Assembly (NCBI GenBank): GCA_046593925.1
Contig: JBKJQN010000027.1
Location: 1-47,318 of the forward strand
DNA: 47,318 bases
Direction of reading: 5' to 3'
Source of the DNA: JAYVYM01 sp046593925
GTDB lineage: Bacteria > Actinomycetota > Actinomycetes > Mycobacteriales > SCTD01
The notes below the pieces were generated by a model that did no database searches, was not told the DNA's origin, and saw only the letters and a program-made list of their open reading frames with translations. Made by a program: the position numbers and the translations under genes. Shown here piece after piece: positions 23,826 to 35,107 of the stretch (its first letter is position 1; each line of letters begins with the position of its first letter).

Positions 23826-24385
23826 GCGCCGTCGCGACCCGGCTGCGGCCGCCTCGCCCGGAGGAGGAGACGGTCCTGGCGCGCTGGCGGGCCGATCCCG
23901 CCTCGCCCTACGAGGACTTCATCGGCGGCCCCACCCCCGGCCGGCACGACGCGGCGCTGCCGACCGCACCGCCCGGGCTCGGCCGCCTGGCGGTCACCGA
24001 CGGCGACGACCTGCTGCTCGGCACCGTCAGCTGGCACGAGGTCACGTACGGCCCCAACCGCGGCTCGACCGCGCTGAGCATCGGGATCTCGTTGCGTCCG
24101 CCGGCCCGCCGCCAGGGCCACGGCACGCGGGCGCAGCGGATGCTCGCCGACTACCTGTTCGTCAGCTACCCGGTACACCGCCTCGAGGCGACGACCGACG
24201 TCACCAACGTGGCGGAGCAGCGGGCGCTCGAGCGGGCCGGGTTCCGCCGCGAGGGCGTGCTGCGCGGCGCGCAGTGGCGCGGCGCCCGCCACGATCTCGT
24301 GATGTACGCCCGGCTGCGCAGCGACCCGCTGCCGACGACGCCGCGACCGACGACCCCGCGTGACCCGTCGATGGGTACGCGCTGA
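23822..24385 (+). CDS. GNAT family N-acetyltransferase
   Basis: A 187-residue GNAT acetyltransferase of the RimJ/RimL-like type: RLRPPRPEEETVLARW start, SIGISLRPPARRQGHGTRAQRMLADYLF (acetyl-CoA pyrophosphate loop, RRQGHGT) and RLEATTDVTNVAEQRALERAGFRREG, the classic C-terminal block. A Pro/Thr-rich tail follows. GTG 23822 overlaps the amidase stop by four bases. The acceptor could be a protein N-terminus, an aminoglycoside-like molecule or a small amine; nothing visible decides this. Confidence 0.92.
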   Translation: MSAVATRLRPPRPEEETVLARWRADPASPYEDFIGGPTPGRHDAALPTAPPGLGRLAVTDGDDLLLGTVSWHEVTYGPNRGSTALSIGISLRPPARRQGHGTRAQRMLADYLFVSYPVHRLEATTDVTNVAEQRALERAGFRREGVLRGAQWRGARHDLVMYARLRSDPLPTTPRPTTPRDPSMGTR

Positions 24386-24406
24386 CCAGGTGGGCAGGCA
24401 CCCGGC

Positions 24407-26500
24407 GTGACAGCCTCCGACGGCTTGGCAGAACTTGCGGCTGGGCACGGCGTGGCGGTCGCCTACGCGGACTGGTCCGGCGCCCGCGTCACCGTCGAGC
24501 CGGCTGCCGTGCTTGCCGCGCTGGCGGCGCTCGGTGTCGACGCCGGTACGCCCGACGCACTGGCCGCCGCACTGCTCGACCTCGAGCAGGCCCCGTGGCG
24601 CCGCGCGCTCCCGCCCGTCCTGGTGGTGCGCGGAGGCGAGCCCGCCTACGTCGAGGTCCGCGGGGACGGCACGCTGTGGCTCGAGCTGGAGGACGGCGGT
24701 GTCGCCGAGCTCGCGGTGGCTGGGCCGGTCCTCGAGCAACGCGATGGACGCCCGCTGCGCCGCGTACGGCTCCCCGACCTGCCGCTCGGCTGGCACCGGC
24801 TGCACACCGGCACCGAGCAGTGCGTGGTCGTGGTGGCACCGGCCCGGATCGGCCTGCCGCCCGGGCTGGAGCGCACCTGGGGCTGGATGGTCCAGCTGTA
24901 CGCGCTGCGCGGCGCCGACTCCTGGGGGGTCGGCGACTACGCCGACCTGCGCACCGTCGTGCTGCGGACCGCCGAGCAGGGCGGCGGCGTGGTCCTGGTC
25001 AACCCGCTGCACGCCGAGACCCCGGTCAGCCCGCTCACGCCGTCGCCGTACTCGCCGTCGAGCCGGCGGTTCCGCTCGCCGCTGTGGCTGCGGGTCGAGG
25101 ACATCCCGGAGTTCGCGGTGGCGCCGGCCGATCTGCAGCAGCGGATCAGCGGCCTGCGACCGCACACCGACCCCGACCGGGTCGAGCGTGACCCCGCCTG
25201 GCAGGCCAAGCTCGCCGCGCTGGAACTGCTGTGGCCCGCGCACCGCACCGGCGCACTCGCCGCCTTCCGGGCCGACGTCGGCGAGTCGCTCGAGGGCTTC
25301 GCGCTGTTCTGCGCGCTCGCCGAGCGGCACGGCACGCCCTGGCAGCAGTGGCCGGCGGAGCTGCAGCGTCCCGATGGCCGGGGCGTCGCGACGGCCCGCG
25401 TCGAGCTCGCCGAGCGGGTGGCCTTCTGGTGCTGGCTGCAGCTGCTGGTCGACGAGCAGCTCGCTGCGGTACGCGGCGCCGCGGGCACGATGCCGGTCGG
25501 CGTCGTCCATGACCTGGCGGTCGGCGTCGACGCCGGCGGGGCCGACGCCTGGGCGCTTCAGGACGCGCTCGCGATGACGACGACCATCGGTGCGCCGCCC
25601 GACTCGTTCAACCAGCAGGGCCAGGACTGGGGCCTGCCACCGTGGCGCCCCGACCGGTTGCGGGAGCTGGCGTACGCACCCTTCCGCGAGCTGGTGCGCG
25701 GTGTGCTGCGGCACGCCGGCGGGATGCGCATCGACCACGTGATGGGGCTGTTCCGGCTGTGGTGGGTGCCTGCCGGTGCGAGCGCCGCGGAGGGCACCTA
25801 CGTCTCCTACGACGCCGACGCGATGCTGGGCGTCCTCGCTCTGGAAGCCGTCCGCGCGGGCGCGCTGGTGGTGGGGGAGGACCTCGGGACGGTGCAGGAC
25901 CGGGTGCGGACGACCCTGGACGCGGCTGGCGTGCTCGGCAGCGCGGTGCTCTGGTTCGAGACCGAGGACGGCATCTACCTGCCGCCCGCGCGGTGGCGGG
26001 CCCTGGCGATGGCCAGCGTCACGACTCACGACCTGCCGACGGCGGCCGGCTTCCTGGTCGAGGAGCACGTCCGGATCCGCGACGAGCTCGGCCAGCTCGG
26101 CGTCCCGGTCGAGCAGGAACGGGCCCGGGTGCGGGCCGAGCGCGCGGCTCTGCTGGCGATGCTCGAGGAGCAGGGCCTGCTCGCGGCCGCGGGCGGCGAC
26201 GTCGTGCTGGCGATGCACGCGGCGCTCGCCGCATCGCCGTGCCGCATCGTGCTGGCTGCGTTCGGTGACGCGGTCGGCGACCTGCGGCAGCCCAACCTGC
26301 CGGGCACGGTCGACGAGTACCCCAACTGGCGGCTGCCCGTCGCGGATGGCGCCGGCCGCCCGATCGGCCTGGAACAGCTGCTCGACGACCCGGGGACGGC
26401 GCGGCTCGCCACCCTGCTGGACGAAGGAATCCGGGGGCGGGCGGTAGATTCTGCCGGGACGACACCGACTGCCCCACCCACCGACACCCCGACGACGTGA
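24407..26500 (+). CDS. malQ: 4-alpha-glucanotransferase (amylomaltase)
   Basis: GH77 enzyme of 697 residues that transfers alpha-1,4-glucan segments in glycogen/maltodextrin metabolism. The N-terminal ~150 residues form the extra domain typical of actinobacterial MalQ. The catalytic barrel contains WGVGDYADL, SPYSPSSRRFRSPLWLRVEDI, GMRIDHVMGLFRLWWVP (nucleophile Asp in RIDHVMG), VVGEDLGTV (acid/base Glu) and VTTHDLPTAAGF (third acid). GTG 24407 begins the family-like DGLAELAAGHGVAVAY. No glycogen genes are adjacent. It precedes the CtaJ-like gene by seven bases. Confidence 0.95.
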   Translation: MTASDGLAELAAGHGVAVAYADWSGARVTVEPAAVLAALAALGVDAGTPDALAAALLDLEQAPWRRALPPVLVVRGGEPAYVEVRGDGTLWLELEDGGVAELAVAGPVLEQRDGRPLRRVRLPDLPLGWHRLHTGTEQCVVVVAPARIGLPPGLERTWGWMVQLYALRGADSWGVGDYADLRTVVLRTAEQGGGVVLVNPLHAETPVSPLTPSPYSPSSRRFRSPLWLRVEDIPEFAVAPADLQQRISGLRPHTDPDRVERDPAWQAKLAALELLWPAHRTGALAAFRADVGESLEGFALFCALAERHGTPWQQWPAELQRPDGRGVATARVELAERVAFWCWLQLLVDEQLAAVRGAAGTMPVGVVHDLAVGVDAGGADAWALQDALAMTTTIGAPPDSFNQQGQDWGLPPWRPDRLRELAYAPFRELVRGVLRHAGGMRIDHVMGLFRLWWVPAGASAAEGTYVSYDADAMLGVLALEAVRAGALVVGEDLGTVQDRVRTTLDAAGVLGSAVLWFETEDGIYLPPARWRALAMASVTTHDLPTAAGFLVEEHVRIRDELGQLGVPVEQERARVRAERAALLAMLEEQGLLAAAGGDVVLAMHAALAASPCRIVLAAFGDAVGDLRQPNLPGTVDEYPNWRLPVADGAGRPIGLEQLLDDPGTARLATLLDEGIRGRAVDSAGTTPTAPPTDTPTT

Positions 26501-26507
26501 GGATGCC

Positions 26508-26867
26508 GTGAGCCGCCGACGAGCCCGCGCCGCCTGCCTGACCAGCGCGCTGCTGACCGTGCTCCTGACGGCGGGTCCCGCGCTCGCGGCCAACGACAAC
26601 CTGGGGCCGCGCGAGGGCGCCGACCTCGGGTCCGGCCTGTCCACCGGTCAGACGATCCTGCTCTTCGTACTCATCCCAGCGGCGATCGTGATCGCCATTG
26701 CCGCCCTCGTGTGGCTGCCCGGGCTGGTCAAGGCCGAGCGCTACCGCCCCCAGCGCGGCTGGTCGGCCGCCCCCGTCTGGTTCGCCGGGCCGCCCGACCC
26801 GGTCGCTGCCGTCGAGACTGCCGACGCCGCCGGTGTGAGCAGGGGTGGGGCGAGCGGTGGCTGGTAG
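26508..26867 (+). CDS. Small membrane protein, CtaJ-like (cytochrome oxidase accessory subunit)
   Basis: A 119-residue protein with a cleavable-looking signal peptide (CLTSALLTVLLTAGPALAA) and one transmembrane helix (ILLFVLIPAAIVIAIAALVWL), then a conserved-looking cytoplasmic stretch LVKAERYRPQRGWSAAPVWFAGP. From memory, the RYRP..GW..APVWF pattern and its place beside a DUF5130 gene and pepN match the actinobacterial CtaJ subunit of the aa3 oxidase supercomplex. This is recollection-based synteny, not a database match, so treat the name as likely rather than certain. GTG 26508 lies seven bases after malQ; the stop overlaps the DUF5130 gene by 11 bases. Confidence 0.6.
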   Translation: MSRRRARAACLTSALLTVLLTAGPALAANDNLGPREGADLGSGLSTGQTILLFVLIPAAIVIAIAALVWLPGLVKAERYRPQRGWSAAPVWFAGPPDPVAAVETADAAGVSRGGASGGW

Positions 26868-27366
26868 CCCTGGCGGCCTGGCCCTACGGCAACAGGAGCG
26901 GATCGAGGTCGACCTGCAGAAGATCCGTGACGAGAACGACCTGGACGTCTCCGTCCTGGTCGGCGACCTCGACCTCGAGGACGTCACGCAGTTCCGGTCC
27001 GGCGCGGAGCGGCTGCACGCGGCGCTCGGGCCGCGCGCCCATGACGCGGTACTGCTCGTCGTCGCCCCCGGCCAGCGCCGGGTCGAGGTGGTCACCGGGC
27101 CGGGCGTACGGCGCCGGGTGCCCGACCGGGTCTGCGCCCTCGCGGTGCTGTCGATGACGACGGCCTTCGGCGGCGGCGACCTGGGCGGCGGGATCATCGA
27201 GGGGTTGCGCCAGCTCGCGGACAGCGCCGGCCGCCGCCAGGCGCTCCCCCCGGCAGCGACCAAGCAGACCGAGCTGGCGGTGCGTGCGGACGCGGTGCAC
27301 GGCTCCGGCGCGTCGCCGGCTGTCGGCACCGGCCACGACGAGGTCCAGAGCACCGGCGCGCACTGA
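26857..27366 (+). CDS. DUF5130 / TPM-fold protein
   Basis: A 169-residue soluble protein. Residues ~15-115 resemble the TPM-type fold of DUF5130: VSVLVGDLDLEDVTQFRSGAERLHAALG, AVLLVVAPGQRRVEVVTGPGVRRRV and CALAVLSMTTAFGGGDLGGGI. The tail is Ala/Gly/Thr-rich. It is the homologue of the gene next to pepN in mycobacteria (Rv2468c). The GTG at 26857 overlaps the preceding membrane-protein gene and indicates translational coupling; another in-frame GTG lies at 26845. With its neighbour it may support the respiratory supercomplex, but that is inference. Confidence 0.82.
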   Translation: MAGSPGGLALRQQERIEVDLQKIRDENDLDVSVLVGDLDLEDVTQFRSGAERLHAALGPRAHDAVLLVVAPGQRRVEVVTGPGVRRRVPDRVCALAVLSMTTAFGGGDLGGGIIEGLRQLADSAGRRQALPPAATKQTELAVRADAVHGSGASPAVGTGHDEVQSTGAH

Positions 27367-27426
27367 CCCCGCCGCCCGACGGCTCCCCGCGAACCGGTGC
27401 ACTGCCCTTCCCCACGAAAGCGCAGC

Positions 27427-29979
<2,553 letters not shown>

Positions 29980-30040
29980 AGGGCCATTCTGCCAGGCCCA
30001 GGCGTTGCGAGGAGTCGTTGCGTGGGCAAGAGTCTGAGCT

Positions 30041-30643
30041 ATGGCAACGACGAAGCTGGACTTCTGGTTCGACCCGCTGTGCCCGTGGGCCTGGATCACC
30101 TCGCGCTGGGTGCTGGAGGTGCAGCAGGTGCGCGAGCTCGACGTGTCCTGGCATGTCATGAGCCTCGCGGTGCTCAACGACGGCCGTGACCTGCCCGAGC
30201 AGTACGTCGAGATGATGAAGAAGGCCTGGGGGCCGGTGCGGGTCTGCATCGCCGCCCGCGAGCACACCGGCGACCTGCTGCCGCTCTACACCGCCCTTGG
30301 CACCCGGATCCACCAGCACAAGGTCGAGCTCGACGACCCGGCGCTGCTCGCCGGCGCCCTCACCGAGGCCGGCCTGCCTGCCTCGCTCGCCGCCGCGGCG
30401 ACCGACAGCAGCTACGACGAGAAGCTGAAGTCTGAGCACCACGCGGGGATGGACCCGGTCGGCATGGACGTCGGGACGCCGGTGCTGCACGTCGACGGGG
30501 TGGCCTTCTTCGGGCCGGTGCTGTCCCGCATCCCGCGCGGCGAAGACGCCGGCAACGTCTGGGACGGCGCCCGCCTGCTGGCCGCCTTCCCGCACTTCTA
30601 CGAGCTCAAGCGCACCAGGACCGAGGACCCGGCCTTCGACTGA
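30041..30643 (+). CDS. DsbA-fold oxidoreductase, Rv2466c-like, with CPWA active site
   Basis: A 200-residue thioredoxin-fold protein very similar along its whole length to mycobacterial Rv2466c (a mycothiol-dependent reductase): FWFDPLCPWAWITSRWVLEV, HVMSLAVLN, LPEQYVE, HHAGMDPVG, the cis-Pro loop DVGTPVLHVDGVAFFGPVLSRIPRGE and the end ELKRTRTEDPAFD. Rv2466c has CPWC; here the second cysteine is Ala17 (codons TGC CCG TGG GCC TGG), leaving only Cys14. A monothiol mechanism with mycothiol, as in monothiol glutaredoxins, is plausible. ATG 30041 lies 61 bp from the divergent pepN start. Confidence 0.92.
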   Translation: MATTKLDFWFDPLCPWAWITSRWVLEVQQVRELDVSWHVMSLAVLNDGRDLPEQYVEMMKKAWGPVRVCIAAREHTGDLLPLYTALGTRIHQHKVELDDPALLAGALTEAGLPASLAAAATDSSYDEKLKSEHHAGMDPVGMDVGTPVLHVDGVAFFGPVLSRIPRGEDAGNVWDGARLLAAFPHFYELKRTRTEDPAFD

Positions 30644-30666
30644 GAGCGGCGGCTAGCGTCCTGGCC

Positions 30667-31401
30667 GTGGCCCGCCGCTCCCGCGCTGTCGTGACCCCCG
30701 CGGTCGTCGTCGCCCCGGTGCTGTCCGTCGAAGGCCTGTGCAAGGACTACGACGGCAGGCGGGTCCTGGGCCCGCTGAGCTTCACCGTCCGGCCGGGGGA
30801 GGTGTTGGCCGTCCTCGGGCACAACGGCTCCGGCAAGTCGACGACGCTCGCCGCCGTCGCGGGGGTGCTCGACCCCAGCGAAGGCGTGCTGCGGCTCGGC
30901 GACCTCGTCGTCGAGCCCGGCACCGACCAGCCGGAACACCGTCGGCGGGTCGCGTACGTGCCCGACGAGCCGCTGCTGTTCCCCGATCTGACGCTGCGGG
31001 CGCACGGCGCGTTCGTCGCCGGGGCGTGGGGGGTGCCCGACGGTCCGGAACGGCTGCTGGGGCTGCTCGACCGGCTCGGACTCGGCGGCGCCATCGACGA
31101 GGTGCCGGCGACGTTCAGCCGCGGGATGCGGCAGAAGGCCGGTCTGGCGCTGGCGTTCCTGCGACCTGCCGACCTGCTGCTGGTCGACGAGCCCTTCTCC
31201 GGGCTCGACGAGGCTGGCCGCGCCGCGTTCCTGGACCTGCTGCGCGAGGCCTGCGCCGGGGGCGCCGCAGCCGTCGTCGCGACGCACGCCCGCGCCCGCG
31301 TCGAGCACTTCGCCGACCGGGCGCTGCTGCTCGTCGACGGGCAGCTCGTGCAGGAGGGCGCGCCACGTGAGGTCGTGCCGGTCCCCGACGACGACGCGTG
31401 A
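30667..31401 (+). CDS. ABC transporter ATP-binding protein
   Basis: Nucleotide-binding subunit of 244 residues. Walker A is GHNGSGKST, followed by TTLAAVAGVLDPSEGVL, the variant signature FSRGMRQKAGLALAF, Walker B LLLVDEPFSGLD and an H-loop in ATHARARVEHF. These are features of CcmA/drug-export-type ATPases. It starts 23 bp after the DsbA-like gene, and its TGA overlaps the permease GTG (GTGA), so both subunits are made together. Substrate unknown. Confidence 0.94.
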   Translation: MARRSRAVVTPAVVVAPVLSVEGLCKDYDGRRVLGPLSFTVRPGEVLAVLGHNGSGKSTTLAAVAGVLDPSEGVLRLGDLVVEPGTDQPEHRRRVAYVPDEPLLFPDLTLRAHGAFVAGAWGVPDGPERLLGLLDRLGLGGAIDEVPATFSRGMRQKAGLALAFLRPADLLLVDEPFSGLDEAGRAAFLDLLREACAGGAAAVVATHARARVEHFADRALLLVDGQLVQEGAPREVVPVPDDDA

Positions 31402-33032
31402 CCGCCCTCGCCGGGCCGGTCGTCAGCGGCCGGTTGGTCGCCGCCCAGGTGCGCCGGGCACGTTCGCGGGCCCGCCGTCAGCGGCAGTCGCTCGGCGACG
31501 CGCTGTACGTCGTGTACGTGACCGTGCTCGTCGCCTTCTTTCCGCTGTACGCGCTGTTCTCCGGGCAACCGCCCGGCCCCGGACCGGCCCGGGACGCCGC
31601 TGCCGCGGCGGAGCCGGTGCTGCTGCTGGCGACGGCGCTGGCGGTCGTCGCCGGGCGCAGCGCCGCGGCTGTCCGCGGCGGGCCCGTCGTGCTGCCGCCC
31701 GAGGACGCCCGGCTGCTGCTCACCTGGCCGCTGCCACGCCGCGTGCTCGTGCTGCCCGCTCTGCTGGCTGCCCTCAGCCGGGCGGCGGCGGCCGCGCTGC
31801 TCGTCAGCGCCGTCCTGCTGTACGTGGACGTACGGGCTCTGGGCGCGCCCGCCCACGCTGTGCTGCGCGACGACCTGGTGCTGCCCGGCCTGCTCGCGGT
31901 CGCCGTAGCGCTGCTGGCCTGGTTGGTGCAGTCGACCCCGGCGCTGGCGACGCTCGCCCGCGCAGCCGGCGCGGTGGTGGCGGCCGGCGCGCTGGTGGCA
32001 CTGTGCGTGCTCGGCCGCCAGCTCGCCGTCGACGGTCCGCGGGCCGCCCTGCGTTCCGTCGCCGACCCCTTTCCGGGCGCCCTGCCGCTGTCCGGGGCTA
32101 CCGGTGGCCCCGCGCCGCAGGCCGGGCTGCTGGTCGCTGCCGGCCTGGCCCTGCTGCTGGTCCCGCTCGGGCTGCTCGCCGTCCGGGCGGCCTCGCGCAC
32201 CACGCCCGAACGGCTGCTCGGGCGTTCACGGCGCGCCGACGTGACCCGTACCGCGCTGCGGTTGGGCTTCACCTCGTCGGTCTACCTGACCCGTACCGAG
32301 CCGTTGCGTCGGTCCCGCCGCCGCCGCGTCGCCCTGCCCACCGGCGGGGTCCCGCGGGCCCTGACCGGCAAAGCCGTGCTGCAGGAGCAGGGCACCCCGG
32401 TCGTCCCCCGGCTGCTCGCCTGCGCCGCCGCGGTCGGAGCGGTCCTCGGCGCGGCCACGCACGTGCGCACCGGGCCTGACGCCGGGCCGACGTTGATCTG
32501 GGCGCTGGCTGCCGGGGTGGTACTGACCGTCGTCGCGACCCGCTTCGCCGACCCGCTGCGGCTCGACGTCGACCGGGCGCCGCTGGCTGCGTCGGTGCCC
32601 GTGCCGCACCGACTGCTCGCGCAGGCCGACCTGATGGTGTCGGCTGTGGTGGCGCTGGTCGGCGCGCTGTTCGGGGTCGCCGCCGACCTGGCCCTGGGGA
32701 TCGTGCCCCCCGACCGGCTGCCCGGGCTGCTCGCCGCCGCGCTCGCGCTCGGGTTGCTACTGGCCGCTGCCGGCGCCCTCGGGGCACTGTCCGACGACCC
32801 CTCGCCGTTGCTGCCGCCGTGGGTCGCCGTCGGCTACCGGACGACTGGCTTCGCCGCGCTGCTGGTGGCCTGCGTCGGCGCGGCGCTGGCGCTGCGGCTG
32901 CCCGGTGGCGCCGGCTCTGCGCCGGACCCGGACCGGCTGCCGACTGCCGTCGCCGTGACCGGCCTGGTCGCGTTGGTGACCGCCGCCGTCGCCCGGCACC
33001 GCGCCGCGGGCGTCCTCACCCGCGGCCGCTGA
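31398..33032 (+). CDS. ABC exporter membrane subunit
   Basis: A 544-residue polytopic protein with roughly a dozen hydrophobic segments in two halves separated by a basic loop (RTTPERLLGRSRRADVTR ... RRSRRRRVALPTGG). The N-terminal half begins ALYVVYVTVLVAFFPLYALF; the C-terminal half ends TAVAVTGLVALVTAAVARHR. It has no ATPase motif and is coupled to the preceding ATP-binding gene, so it is the permease, of a type common in actinomycetes (possibly the DUF6297 group). Substrate unknown; the pair interrupts the otherwise mycobacteria-like dsbA/rpiB order. Confidence 0.87.
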   Translation: MTALAGPVVSGRLVAAQVRRARSRARRQRQSLGDALYVVYVTVLVAFFPLYALFSGQPPGPGPARDAAAAAEPVLLLATALAVVAGRSAAAVRGGPVVLPPEDARLLLTWPLPRRVLVLPALLAALSRAAAAALLVSAVLLYVDVRALGAPAHAVLRDDLVLPGLLAVAVALLAWLVQSTPALATLARAAGAVVAAGALVALCVLGRQLAVDGPRAALRSVADPFPGALPLSGATGGPAPQAGLLVAAGLALLLVPLGLLAVRAASRTTPERLLGRSRRADVTRTALRLGFTSSVYLTRTEPLRRSRRRRVALPTGGVPRALTGKAVLQEQGTPVVPRLLACAAAVGAVLGAATHVRTGPDAGPTLIWALAAGVVLTVVATRFADPLRLDVDRAPLAASVPVPHRLLAQADLMVSAVVALVGALFGVAADLALGIVPPDRLPGLLAAALALGLLLAAAGALGALSDDPSPLLPPWVAVGYRTTGFAALLVACVGAALALRLPGGAGSAPDPDRLPTAVAVTGLVALVTAAVARHRAAGVLTRGR

Positions 33033-33056
33033 CCGCGGGTGCGACGACAGGGAGCA

Positions 33057-33740
33057 TCAGACGACGATCCGCATCGGCAGCCCGGTGGCGTCGAGTTCAG
33101 CACCCAGGACGTCGGCCTCGCCGCGCAGCCAGCGCAGTCCCGTCCACGCGCACACCAGCGCGTCGAGGCAGTCGTCCGGGGCGGCGCGCAGTGGACGCGG
33201 CACAGGCAGCGCGACACCCGGGAGCCAGTCCTGCAGCAGGGCCAGGCGCTCATGGCGGCCCACCGACCGCCGTTTGGGCGGCAGCGGCCGGCCCTGCGAC
33301 AGCTCGCGGTAGCTGACCTCGGGATGCACCTCGACCACCCGGGACCGGGCAGCCGGGTCACGCAGGGCGTCGTCGACCTCGGCGATCTTGGTGAAGATCC
33401 CGTAGGTCTGGATGCTCACACCGGTCGAGCCCGCGGCCCGGGACAGGGCGCACGCCTCCTGGTGGGTGTGCGCGTCGAGTGCGGCCCGGGGTGGGGTGAA
33501 GAACACCGAGCTGCGCTGCGGGCCGAGCGCCTGCCTGGCTGCAACGTCCGCAGCGCGGCGGCGCCCGCCGGCGGGCAGCCCGATCGGGATGTCGACCGCG
33601 GTGACGGTCGCGTCGAGGGACAGCATGTCGGCGAAGGAGCCGCTGGCCCAGCAGCGCAGCCCGTCGCCGTCGACCAGGACGCCCACCCAGCCGCCGGGGC
33701 GGCCGTCGACCCCGAGTGCGGTCCGGGCTGCGCGGGCCAT
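33057..33740 (-). CDS. DUF429 protein (predicted RNase H-like fold)
   Basis: A 227-residue DUF429 protein. The features are GVDGRPGGWVGVLV (first acidic position of the RNase H-like fold), VTAVDIPIGLPAGG, RSSVFFTPPRAAL, QTYGIFTKIAEVD, VVEVHPEVSYREL and DDCLDALVCAWTGLRW, with acidic residues that could coordinate metal. Some DUF429 proteins are predicted nucleases, but biochemical proof is scarce. ATG 33740 is only 17 bp from the divergent rpiB start, implying at least one leaderless transcript. Confidence 0.88.
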   Translation of the reverse strand: MARAARTALGVDGRPGGWVGVLVDGDGLRCWASGSFADMLSLDATVTAVDIPIGLPAGGRRRAADVAARQALGPQRSSVFFTPPRAALDAHTHQEACALSRAAGSTGVSIQTYGIFTKIAEVDDALRDPAARSRVVEVHPEVSYRELSQGRPLPPKRRSVGRHERLALLQDWLPGVALPVPRPLRAAPDDCLDALVCAWTGLRWLRGEADVLGAELDATGLPMRIVV

Positions 33741-33757
33741 GCGACAGACTCGCGCAC

Positions 33758-34225
33758 ATGCGCGTCCACCTCGGGTCCGACCACGCCGGCTACCACCTCA
33801 AGGCGGCCCTGGTGCGGCGGCTGGGTGAGCTCGGCCACGAGGCCGTCGACCACGGCGCCGAGGCGCTCGACCCCGCAGACGACTACCCGCCGTACGTCCT
33901 GCGCGCCGCTGCGGCGGTCGCGGCCGAGCCGGGCAGCCTCGGTGTCGTGATCGGCGGGTCGGGCAACGGGGAGGCCATCGCGGCCAACAAGGTGCAAGGC
34001 GTGCGCTGCGCGCTGGCCTGGAACACCCAGACCGCCAGTCTCGGACGCGAGCACAACGACGCGAACGTCGTCAGCATCGGCTCGCGCATGCACGACGAAG
34101 CCACCGCGGTCGCCCTCGTCGAGGTCTTCCTCGGCACGGCGTACTCCGGCGCGGACCGGCACAACCGCCGGATCGCGATGCTCACCGCGTACGAGGCCAC
34201 CGGGGTGCCGCCCGCCCTGCCGTGA
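33758..34225 (+). CDS. rpiB: Ribose-5-phosphate isomerase B
   Basis: Pentose-phosphate-pathway enzyme interconverting ribose 5-phosphate and ribulose 5-phosphate, 155 residues. The start MRVHLGSDHAGYHLK, VIGGSGNGEAIAANKVQGVRC (catalytic loop; actinobacterial form with Ser in the position of the usual Cys and a Glu base), WNTQTASLGREHNDANVVSIGSRMH and RRIAMLTAYE are all family-typical. It is followed by nei after 27 bp, the order of Rv2465c-Rv2464c in mycobacteria. Confidence 0.96.
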   Translation: MRVHLGSDHAGYHLKAALVRRLGELGHEAVDHGAEALDPADDYPPYVLRAAAAVAAEPGSLGVVIGGSGNGEAIAANKVQGVRCALAWNTQTASLGREHNDANVVSIGSRMHDEATAVALVEVFLGTAYSGADRHNRRIAMLTAYEATGVPPALP

Positions 34226-34252
34226 GCGAGCATGCAGCCATGAGGTCCGCAA

Positions 34253-35050
34253 GTGCCTGAAGGCCACACGATCCACCGGCTCGCCAAGGACCACACCCCG
34301 CTGCTCGTCGGGCGCCCGGTCGCCCTCGCGAGCCCCCAGGGGCGCTTCGCGACCGGCGCCGAGCTGCTGACCGGCCGGGTCGTCGAGGGCATCGAGGCGT
34401 ACGGGAAGCATTTGTTCTACCGCTTCGACGGCGACCTGCTGCTGCACATCCACCTCGGCCTGTACGGCAAGTTCGTCGGCGGGACCGGTGCGCCGCCGGA
34501 GCCGCGCGGCGCCCTGCGGCTCCGGATGACGACGGACGAGCACTGGCTCGACCTGCGCGGCCCGACGGCCTGCGAGGTCATGACGCCGCCCGACCGGGAG
34601 GTCGTGCTCTCGCGGCTCGGCCCCGACCCGCTGCGCCGGGACGCCGACCCGCAGCTGGCCTGGGCCCGGATCAGCCGGAGCAAGCGGGCGGTCGGTGAGT
34701 TGCTGATGGATCAGAAGGTGCTGTGCGGTATCGGCAACGTGTATCGCGCCGAGGTGCTGTTCCGGGCCGGACTGTCGCCGTTCCGGCCCGGGGTGGAGGT
34801 GCACAGTGACCTGTGGGACGCGACGTGGGAGGACCTGCGCACGCTGCTCCGGGCGGGGGTGCGCCAGCGGCGGATCATCACCACCGAGCGGGAAGACCGA
34901 GAGCGGCGATCCGGTACACCGACCCGCGTCGACGCCCACTACGTCTACCGCCGGCAGGGCCAGCCCTGCCGGCGGTGTGGCACCGAGGTGCTGACCCAGC
35001 CGATGCAGCAGCGCAACCTGTTCTGGTGCCCGACCTGCCAGCCGCGTTGA
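34253..35050 (+). CDS. nei: Fpg/Nei family DNA glycosylase/AP lyase
   Basis: Endonuclease VIII-type base-excision repair enzyme of 265 residues. The catalytic Pro2-Glu3 (MPEGHTIHRL) follows GTG 34253, GKHLFYRF gives the conserved Lys, the H2TH region is VGELLMDQKVLCGIGNVYRAEVLF, and the C-terminal zinc finger is CRRCG ... WCPTC. PEGHTIH and VYRAEVLF are the Nei1/Nei8 signature rather than MutM. It removes oxidised pyrimidines. Probably co-transcribed with rpiB. Confidence 0.95.
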   Translation: MPEGHTIHRLAKDHTPLLVGRPVALASPQGRFATGAELLTGRVVEGIEAYGKHLFYRFDGDLLLHIHLGLYGKFVGGTGAPPEPRGALRLRMTTDEHWLDLRGPTACEVMTPPDREVVLSRLGPDPLRRDADPQLAWARISRSKRAVGELLMDQKVLCGIGNVYRAEVLFRAGLSPFRPGVEVHSDLWDATWEDLRTLLRAGVRQRRIITTEREDRERRSGTPTRVDAHYVYRRQGQPCRRCGTEVLTQPMQQRNLFWCPTCQPR

Positions 35051-35107
35051 ACCGGGCCCCGCGGCGACGTCCTCGGGGTCGCGCGTCCCGCTAGCCTGCC
35101 GATCATC

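Noticed and set aside
22517..26644. 1375-codon open frame on the minus strand
   Set aside because: It runs opposite to amidase, GNAT and MalQ, all with clear catalytic motifs. No domain is visible in it; it is a shadow frame.
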